This document shows, one piece after another, positions 15,503 to 25,200 of a DNA stretch of 30,625 bases. Position numbers and translations under genes: made by a program. Position 1 is the stretch's first letter; the number at the start of each line of letters is the position of its first letter. The stretch spans positions 1-30,625 of IMG/VR virus record IMGVR_UViG_3300030104_002358; one strand, 5' to 3'. The DNA comes from a virus. Below the pieces are notes generated by a model. The model saw nothing but the letters and a program-made list of their open reading frames with translations. It made no database searches and had not been told where the DNA came from.

Positions 15503-18500
15503 GTGTAATCTAAAGATAATTTAGTAGATCTCTGAATTTGGGGTGCAGTTGACAACCCAGTTAATCCATTTGAGGTGTTACATGTATACGCTGCACCAAT
15601 AGCAGAGCATGTCCATTTAGTCCAACTATAGTTACCATAGTTATTACCTTGACCAGAATTAAGTCCAACTGTAATTCCATGGGAACCTGTGTAACGGGTC
15701 TTGACACGGACAGTTTGACCAATACCAGCAACAGAATGTACTTGGTAAACACCATCACAGAACTCAGTACCAACACCAACAGCAGCAGTATTAGCAGCAT
15801 TACGTGCTGCTACTCCAGTTCCAACATTGGAATTTGAAATTATAAAGTAATCATTGGCAGCAATAGTACTAGTTGTCTTACCACCATATTCAGTTACTCT
15901 ATGTGGAGAGTTCAATGGTATATGGAATTCAAAGGTTATATAAGCACCTTGAACACCTACTCCAGTGAGAATACCATCATCACCAGTACAACTTGCACCA
16001 GTAATAACTGTCTTAGGATAATTGAATCCTGTGCTTCCAAATCCTGTATTGTCTTTATCAGTATCAATAATTTTCAATGTTAGATCACTGGCATCTGGTG
16101 CTTCAGTTCTTCTAAACCCAATAATACCTGCGTCTGTGTAGAACGTAGTATCATTTTTAGCAATGTCTTGAATTATACGTGCAGCAGGATAAACCTGACC
16201 AACATATAAATCTCTTGCCTTACTTACTACTACACCATCAATAAATTTATCATTCCTTTGTTTAGACCAAGAAATTGGTCTCAGAGGTGTTTTAGATGAA
16301 CTAATTCCTGCACCTCTGTATAGAGTAGTCTGAATAGTATCTCTAGAAACAATTTCTCTAACAATACGTTCATCCTGACCTGCTTCTGGATTACTGTCTA
16401 CCTGAATAATATCACCAGTTTTCAAACTAGGAACAGCAGTCAAAGTTCCTACATCACTATCAGTACCCCTATAGAATAATATTTGAAGTTTAGCACCTTC
16501 TTTAGGTGGTTCTGTAAATGCTATTTGAGTACCACCACTATAAGTATATGATTTACCTGGTTCTTGAAGAACATCGTCTAAGAATATCAAAAGACTATTT
16601 TGTATGATAACAGGAATACCAATATCTTTTTCAAAACTAATAGCTGCTCCATCTTCGGTTAAAGTAAATACTGTTCTAGCACCATCAAAGTCACCTGAAA
16701 AATCATCTAAAATTTGTAGTTTACCTAACACCCATCCAGAGAATTCATCATCCATAGTATACTTAACTTTGAATGAGGTTGGTAAGAATGCTGCACCAGC
16801 AAACTTATAATCATTTCTTTGATTTACTGGAGGCATTCCAACATCTATAGAAACTGTTGTAGTACCAACTCCAACAATAGCAGTACTTATACCAGAAACA
16901 GGATCTGTTGATCTTGGATACTTATGAAGTGTTGAATAAGTATCTTGCGAACATGTAAATCCAATACATTCATTTTTCAAACTCACGCCCATACCAACTG
17001 TCAAAGTATGAATACCAATAGCAGCAGTTAGTATTCCAACATTTGCATTATATTCTGCATGATAAATTTTATATTCGTCACCACTAGCAACATCTATAAA
17101 TCCTTTTTCAATAAGAGTTGGATCAGTATTGATACCACTGATAGTTAGATTTTCACCTTCACTATATCCATATCCAACATTAGTCAACTCAAAACCTTTC
17201 ATCTGAGTGAGTTGGTTTGCATCTAAAGCAACTGATGCTCCTATACCTGTCAAAGCACTTACTAATGCAACATCATCATATCCAATAGGAGAATCAAATT
17301 GAACGTCAGTTGGTTTATTGATAACACCACCACTACCATATGTTGTTGCAACTGTATGTACACCTACATTTACAGAGAACTTTCTTACACTTGGTACAAT
17401 CTCAACAACTCTTGCTCCTTGATAACCAACTTCATCTGGGAATGGGAATGAATATGTTGAACTACCATCACTCATATTGATACCACGCAATACAACCCTA
17501 TCACCAACTGCTAAGTTGTGATTAGCAGATGTTGTTACAGTCATGATACCTGAGTTTATATCATGAATTGCATTTGATACTGACTTATAATAATAACCAG
17601 AACCACTATCAGTTATATCAATAGTCTTTATATGTCCGACTTCAGTTGTAAATGTACCAGCAGCACCTGTAGTTGCACCACCACCTAATACTTTGAATTT
17701 GTAGATAGTTTCATTGTTATTTCTATATCCACTACCAGTAAAACCCATACCAATACTTGATATAACTCCTGATGAGTTAATTGCAGCAGTACCAACACCA
17801 ACAACTCTTGGTTGATATCCATATCCCTTTTCCCATTCGTCAATACGTGTAATAATACCTTTTCTAGGTAAATTATTAGAGTTTACGTCAGAGGTACTAT
17901 ATGTTTCTGATTGATCAGAATTTTCATTACCAGTAAATGTTATGGTAGTAATACCAGTTGAAGCATCACCATCTAAATTATAATCTATACCTGGTCTTTG
18001 AAAAACATTGTTTATCAATATAGGACCAAAATCAGTAGATAGTCCAGTGGTATTAACACCTGAACTCTTTATTGTAAACGTCTTACCTATTCCAGTAAAA
18101 TCTGCAGATATATCATCTAAAATAACATTATCATGATAATCTGATCTAGTGAAAACTCTACCTTGAAATGAACTGCCGTCAGTAGCATCAGAAAGCACTA
18201 TTTTATGAGTTCCAATACCAGCAGTTGTTAGGTCAATAGCATCCCCAGATAAAGCTTTTCCTCTATCATCTGCAAATGAGAAGTTATTTGCAGAATTTTT
18301 GATAATGAAATATTCTTGGTTTTCTTCTAATGGTCTTGGTGGATCAAGGGTTCTGAGTTTTACTTTCGTACCAGATTCTAAACTATCTGAAAGCAAGTTG
18401 AATGAGTTTAATGATACATCTATGGTTTCAGATGATATTCCTATTTCTTCTCTATTACCACCGTAAGGTACATCTGAAAAGAAAATTCTATCATTTATGA

Positions 18501-19203
18501 TATTATAATCACCACCTAATAAATGTATACTGTCACCAATTTGATGAGCAAATTGATTTGTACCCATCCATGCACGATCAACTAAAACTTTATTGGGAAC
18601 ACCATCTATCCCAATAATTTGAATACGCATTATCTCATCATTAACTTTTATCAAATCATATCTACTAAAATTACCTGCATCCGCAAAAACAATTTTAGTA
18701 CCAATTATATTATTTTGACAAGTAGTAACAGTAGTTGGAATGTTATAAATTGGAGATTGAATAACATTGTCTATTGCAATCAAACATTTAGTATTTTGTT
18801 TTTCCGAAAGAAATCTATGAGTAGTACCTATTCCAACAGTAGTCAATCCTATAGGTAAATTATTAGCAGCATTTGCAGCACTAATTGCAACTTGAAATTT
18901 ATCTTCAGTAACTTCAATTGCATATAATTGTATTGGTAATGTAGTTGCAGCCCCAACACCATTTACACCATGTTGTATACCAACCGCAGTACCATTGGTT
19001 GCATCATAAACAATAGGTTCACCAGTTCTAAAGTAATGATTGTTCATTACAAACTGATCTTCAGAAACATCTACTACTGCAGAATCACTAGCATCAAAAG
19101 TCTTGGCAAAAACAGGTACACCTCTATGAGTCAAATTGAATGACTGCTGAAAGGTTTCTGTTGCCTTACCAAATTGCTTATTTACAGATGCTAACTTAAA
19201 CAT
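15499..19203 (-). CDS. Large repeat-built baseplate/tail structural protein (gp7 region)
   Basis: This 1234-aa protein, starting MFKLASVNKQFGKATETFQQ, is made of beta-rich modules. HYFRTGEPIVY (about 56-66) and later ENQEYFIIKNSANNFSFADD followed by GIGTHKIVL form the same module seen repeatedly in the 2751-aa protein. ITDSGSGYYYKSVSN and VGYGYSEGENLTI are GSGY-type modules shared with gp8 and the 2429-aa protein. GIGT/GVGT tetrapeptides recur throughout. The C-terminus is Trp/Cys-containing (YSWTKWTCSAIGAAYTCNTS). It lies between the gp7-position giant and gp8, so a baseplate wedge or peripheral role is likely. No enzyme motif was seen. It has no counterpart at this position in T4 itself. 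Confidence 0.7.
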   Translation of the reverse strand: MFKLASVNKQFGKATETFQQSFNLTHRGVPVFAKTFDASDSAVVDVSEDQFVMNNHYFRTGEPIVYDATNGTAVGIQHGVNGVGAATTLPIQLYAIEVTEDKFQVAISAANAANNLPIGLTTVGIGTTHRFLSEKQNTKCLIAIDNVIQSPIYNIPTTVTTCQNNIIGTKIVFADAGNFSRYDLIKVNDEIMRIQIIGIDGVPNKVLVDRAWMGTNQFAHQIGDSIHLLGGDYNIINDRIFFSDVPYGGNREEIGISSETIDVSLNSFNLLSDSLESGTKVKLRTLDPPRPLEENQEYFIIKNSANNFSFADDRGKALSGDAIDLTTAGIGTHKIVLSDATDGSSFQGRVFTRSDYHDNVILDDISADFTGIGKTFTIKSSGVNTTGLSTDFGPILINNVFQRPGIDYNLDGDASTGITTITFTGNENSDQSETYSTSDVNSNNLPRKGIITRIDEWEKGYGYQPRVVGVGTAAINSSGVISSIGMGFTGSGYRNNNETIYKFKVLGGGATTGAAGTFTTEVGHIKTIDITDSGSGYYYKSVSNAIHDINSGIMTVTTSANHNLAVGDRVVLRGINMSDGSSTYSFPFPDEVGYQGARVVEIVPSVRKFSVNVGVHTVATTYGSGGVINKPTDVQFDSPIGYDDVALVSALTGIGASVALDANQLTQMKGFELTNVGYGYSEGENLTISGINTDPTLIEKGFIDVASGDEYKIYHAEYNANVGILTAAIGIHTLTVGMGVSLKNECIGFTCSQDTYSTLHKYPRSTDPVSGISTAIVGVGTTTVSIDVGMPPVNQRNDYKFAGAAFLPTSFKVKYTMDDEFSGWVLGKLQILDDFSGDFDGARTVFTLTEDGAAISFEKDIGIPVIIQNSLLIFLDDVLQEPGKSYTYSGGTQIAFTEPPKEGAKLQILFYRGTDSDVGTLTAVPSLKTGDIIQVDSNPEAGQDERIVREIVSRDTIQTTLYRGAGISSSKTPLRPISWSKQRNDKFIDGVVVSKARDLYVGQVYPAARIIQDIAKNDTTFYTDAGIIGFRRTEAPDASDLTLKIIDTDKDNTGFGSTGFNYPKTVITGASCTGDDGILTGVGVQGAYITFEFHIPLNSPHRVTEYGGKTTSTIAANDYFIISNSNVGTGVAARNAANTAAVGVGTEFCDGVYQVHSVAGIGQTVRVKTRYTGSHGITVGLNSGQGNNYGNYSWTKWTCSAIGAAYTCNTSNGLTGLSTAPQIQRSTKLSLDYT

Positions 19204-19220
19204 TTATAAGTCTTTTGAGA

Positions 19221-19227
19221 TATTTAG
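19221..19227 (-). promoter_or_regulatory. Late promoter motif (CTAAATA) for the 1234-aa gene
   Basis: CTAAATA on the minus strand lies 18 nt upstream of the ATG at 19203. It overlaps the stop codon of the 2751-aa gene, reading GGC-TTC-TAA-ATA. Confidence 0.55.
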
Positions 19228-22200
19228 AAGCCAACCTCAGTGTTACTTGAGAGTGCGTCTGGTTTGTCTATTCTTAATTCAGCAACTCTAACAATGTATG
19301 CTTTGTTAGGTGCTGGTGTAAATTTCACTTGGGTATTATTTCCAGAAGCAACAACCTCGGTTGCACGAACATCTCTTTGTGGATTTGGAACATCGTTGTT
19401 TGCACCAATAGTTGAGATACCCGTGGCAGTTGATAAGTTATTGAACTTACTGTAGTTTACAGTACCCTCATAATTATTTGCTGTGACTTGATAATACGAA
19501 TATGCATTATCTGTAGTATTTTCTACTTCAATTGAATACTTAGATGTAGCAAAGGTTTCTGAATCTTTTTCAGATATTACAACAGCAGTAGGAGATGCTG
19601 CAGCAGCAATTTCAGTTCTTCTAGAATTCAATTCAGTATCACCAATCCTATATCTTGTAGTAGTAAATCCACTATAAGATACGTGAGTATCAACTCCAAC
19701 TAAAGAGGTTATTGTAGAGACTGTGACTCCTATACCTGCAACAGGAGTATATTCTAATCTAATAACACTACTAGCATGGTTTACTGCAAATGTTCCTAGG
19801 TTAGTTCCAGAATCCATTTGACCAAAATTACTATAATCACATGCAATTGTTCCTGATGCTAGGAATGTAAATTCGTCAATTTCTTTTTCATTTGGTCCCT
19901 CTGCAGCAATAACAACACTACCAGACCTAAACTTAGTACTGTCTATTTCATAGAGTACTTGTACTGATGGAGAACCTGATGCAGAAATAGCTGATGTCAT
20001 ACCAACTTTTTGTATTAGACCAGCAGCAGTGGTTCCTACACCAACAGCATCTGGAAGCACTTCTTTGAAGAAAGTAATATCAACCTCGTGATCAGGATTG
20101 GCAGGTGAAAAACTAACGCTGAGAATACCACCTTCCGTAGTAGCATTGAATTCTCCTAGATCGAAGGAATCTGATAATTCAGCATATGTGTTCAAAAATG
20201 CTTCGCTTTGGTCATGAGTTACAACAAACTCAGTGTATTGAATAGCATTATATGTTATACCTAATGAAGTATCCAATACTACCTGTGCATAATATTTGAC
20301 TGCTGAAGTTTCGTTCATATCAAAACGATCTAGTTCAAGAGATCTGAATATATTTGGATCGGTATAGAAGTCAGAACTTATATCATCCAAATTCAAAACT
20401 CTATTACCCTTACATTGAAGTGCCTCACCAAATCTTTTAGAAGTGAAATTGATTTGCTTACTAGAAGTTCCAGTAGGATTAGTATTCTCTGAAATAAGAT
20501 CCCAACTATCTCTTTTTTCTAAGTCGATATAATTATCAATCATCACAACACCACCAGTAGCAGTAGTTACACCTGGAGATACTGTAGATTGCTGTACTGT
20601 AGGTACAGAAGGAATCAATAAATCAGAATGCTTTTTAAATCCTCCAATATGTGCTAATGAATCAACTGGTTCTCCCCAAGAAGAAATACCAACTTGAGAT
20701 TTCAACGAATATGCAAAATGCTGATAATAATCATTATCTTGTAATCTTTGATAGAAGTCCGATAATTTACCACTATCACCTTCCCATCCAAATCTTCTAG
20801 AAATTGTACTATCAATTTCAAAGTTTCCAGTAAATGATTCCATAGAATCAATAGTACCAGAAGAACGAGATAGTTCACCAATTATCTTATCACCAGTATC
20901 AAATCCAACTAAACTATCAACACGTAAGACATTTATTGATTTTCCTTCACCTGCAATCAATCTTGCCTGTGCATTATTATTTCCTATGATAGCTTCATTG
21001 TTATTGAACACTCCTTGTTTTAGGTTCAATTTGAATTTAGCAATATCTTTGATGTTTGTTACTGTTCCAAACTTATTGAAATCATCAAATCCCAACGCTT
21101 CATCAGGTTGATAAGATATTGTTGCTTGATTAGGTTGTCCGTAATTCGTAGTAACACCAGTTATAGTAAATGTCTGGTACTTATGATCTGCTGAATTATA
21201 TCCCTTACCAGAACTAACACCTACGTTCTCAACAAAAATTTCATCTCCAACAGTAAATGGCATTGGGAATGTTGTAGTAAACCCTGCTGGAGGAGTTTGT
21301 AATCTAAGAGTTGCATTTGGGTTAGAATAGGTAGCAGTAATAATACCAACACCATTTGTATTATCTACAGCAATCAATTCATTATCAGAACTGCTCAAGT
21401 TACCGCCACCATTAACAACAGTAACCTTTTTGACACCAGCACCATCTAGTTCTGCTAAAAACTCAACATCAGAAATTACTTTATCAGATTTTCTATTGTA
21501 AACTACAAAGTTTGGAGGTGAAAGATAATTTGTACCTACAGAAGAGACCCCAACACTTTCTATACTAAAGTTATCTTTCAATCTAATAATACTTGGTACT
21601 ATTGCAGATGGATTCAAAGTAGGATCTGAAGGATAATCAAAACCATACTCAACCAGATCAATTTTATCAATAAGACCTATGCTACTACCAGAAACTTTGA
21701 TTGCACCAGCATTACCAGTTGTAGATGCAATAGAAACTTCAGGAATATCTTTATAAGAAGTACCACCTGATGTTAATAATGCTTTTCCTAATCCTCCACG
21801 TTGTGCTGTAGAATCAGTTGTATATGTAATAACAGCATCTGTGGTATATCCAACTCTTTCTGGAATATTCTTTAGATTATATTCAAATGTATTATCTGTT
21901 GTAGTAGTGATACCAAATCTACCGCTAAATTTACTATTCTCAACAATTATCTTAGAATAATCTGTAATATTCTTATTACATTCTATTACCTTAGTATCAC
22001 CAATAGATTTGAACGCATAATATAATATATTAGGAACTTGTGGCGTAAAATGAACCTCAGTCTTAGAGTTTGCATTACCTGGTATACTTGTGGTCTCTAT
22101 TTCAATTGCAGATACCCCAGAACCAACAAATTCTTTTTTGAATAATTTATCCCTATAAAAACATATTTTAGTATCTTCTAAGGATGGATCTGATGTATCA

Positions 22201-25200
22201 AATCTAAGTTTATCTCCCTTTACTACATTGATTGGTGGGTTTACAGACTTAGCTGCACCGACACTCACATTTGATAGATTGATAAATCTAGATCCTGAAT
22301 CATACGTTGCATATAAGGCACTAGTAGCAGCAGATACCACATTTACATCAACCATATCAAATTTCTTCATACTATGAACACCAACAGTAGTACCAATAAC
22401 ATCTACTACTCTTAAATTACCTGTAATATTAGATCTATTGGTAGTGAAAGTATGAGTATTACCTATACCAACGTTTCCAGTATACATTACACGTTGCAAG
22501 TCTGATGATATACCAGTTCTTGTAGTTACTAGTCCCACAAGATTATTATCAATAATTTGAACAAATACACTTTCTGGTAATGGTGCTGTAAACGAGGTAT
22601 TCACCCTCTTCATAGCATCAGTTTGATATGTTAAGGATGTACCAGCACCAGGACTATAAGTTAGTAGTTCTCCATTTTTAAGTCCATGATCAGGAAGATA
22701 TATTGACCTAGTTGGAATAAACTTATCACCTGTAGGTGTGGATACAGTAGTACCAATGCCTACACCAAATGTAGTTCCAGTACCAACTATAGTAGCAGCA
22801 TCAAAATAAAGTTCTAATTCTTCTGATGAAGGTAACTTTTGAAGGGCTTCTAATTGATATGTAAATCTTCTTTCTAATCTTTCAATTGGTGTAGTAGCAG
22901 TATGTGCTGCAGCAACAGTACCATTCTGTGCTCTTAGGAAAGTAACTTTATTAGTTGTTGCATCTAATCGAATTACTTTTAGTTGCTCATTTTCTATTGC
23001 AACAAAATCATTGATAGAAAATATTTGTTTATCTCTAATATCGAATATATTATCAGTCAAAGTAACAGAAGTAGTCAACCCTAAAGAAAGCATGTCTGTA
23101 GAAAGACCAGAGTTTACAGTAGCTACTCTTATTTGTGGTTTTACTTCAAAATTAGTATAATCTGAATTGTTTATATTATAAACCTCTACGATAGATCTAT
23201 CAGGTATTTGATGTGGTAAGGTAGTAAGACCTACTACAGTAGTTCCAGAAGAACTATATTTTACATTTTCAAATTCTCTAATTCTACTTGTAATAGAAGA
23301 AAGTCCAGGTCCAGTAACTTCTATCAATTCTCCAATCGCACCAAATCCTTGAGTATTTGAATTATCAAATACCAACTTATCACCAACATTATATTCAAAA
23401 CCTTCTATTACAACATCTACAGACTCTAAAGATCCAGATTTAACATTAGTAATTTTAGAGTTTATATTTGTATTTTTACCAGAATTAGTTACAAAAGTAT
23501 ATTCGGAAATATTATATGGTTCCGTATTCCTAGTATATAAATCAGGAGCAATATCTTGATTAGATTGGTAATCTAAATTGAAACTGCTTGGTTCAGAATG
23601 ATACGTATCTCCAACTACATATGGGAAAACAGGTTTTCTTGCACCATCAAAAGGATCTAATGGGTTTTGTGTAGTCTGCTCCTCAACAGTAGAATAGTAT
23701 GCATATATCCCATTAGGATAATCTGGAGTAACCGCAAACCTACCATTATGCTCATCTAAATCACCATAACCTTCAATATACTTGAAGTCTTCTACAAAGA
23801 AACCAGATGGATACTTGGATAAAGAAGGACCATCTAATCTAGCAACATCAGAAATTTTAGAGTAACTAGATTGAAGATATTTTACTTGACCACCTACAAT
23901 ACCAACTGGTCCATATATTGGATGACCATCGTATGCCCACCCAATAATAGGAGAATGTTCTGCACCATCATCACCTAAGTAATCCCTTAGTTTTCTTGGT
24001 ACGTAATAATTTACATATGGATTTCCTAAATTAACATCTGTCGATACCTCTAAGAATCCATCATCATCTTTTACATCTCCATATTTTACTAACTTATCAA
24101 CTTGATTGACTGTCCATTCTTTTATATTTCCAGATAAAATTGCATTTTTACCAGGTGTTTTTAGACTTATAGTAGTATCTGTAATAGTGTATCCAATACC
24201 TGCATTGATAATATCAATCTTAGTAACAGATCCATTTTCTATAGTTGCTTGTGCTTTAGCACCAACACCACTACCTTTTATAATAACATCAGGAACACTG
24301 AAAAATTGTTCTCCACCAGATTGAATAATAACTTGATCAATCTTACCATTTTCAATCATTGGACGAATATATGCCTTGTCACCTTCTACAATTTTAACAT
24401 CTGGTTTAAATATATCGTTTATAACAGTAGATCCAAAATCAGTACCAGCGTTCTCAATATGAATTCCAGTCAAATGTCCTCTAACAACTGGAGTTGCAGT
24501 AGCATTATCTGTAGTAATTCCCTGTCTACCACTTATAACTACAGAAATTGGTGGATCTTGGAAAGTATGTACACCAGACCCAGTAGTTGTAAATCCAATA
24601 AAAGTTTTATAAGTTTTATCTAAAGTTACCCTAAAATTATCATCATCAATCTTTATTGCACAATATTCAGTGCCACTTGTCAAACCACCAATTACATCAT
24701 CAGCACTATACTTTACTAAATCTCCAGTCGAGAAACCATGACTTTTAATATTTACAGTATCTGTAAATGTATTGATACCTGCTATTTTTGTAGTATTTGT
24801 TCTATTCTTGAAAAGACCAGCATTAGTTACAACAATCTTATCAACTTTATGTCTTCTATCCTTACTAGTAAACTTATGAACACCACCACCATTGGTAGTA
24901 AGATCTAGTGTTCCGATACCAGCAAGTGCATCTGCCTGAGTATCAGAAATATGCATCTCCCAGTCATTTAGTTTGACTACGTAATATGGAGAACCTTTTA
25001 CTAAATTACCTGGTGTTGTTCCTATACCAATAGGACTTGTGTCTGAAGTGTCGTATATTATTTCTTCACCATGCTTGAATCCATGAGGTTCTGGGAATAC
25101 AAACCTATCAGTCAATGTATTGACAATACTTCCTTGAGTTGTACTATCAAAACTAGTTTCCTGATGAACAATCTTCATCTGAGCAAAAGCACTAGAAGTC

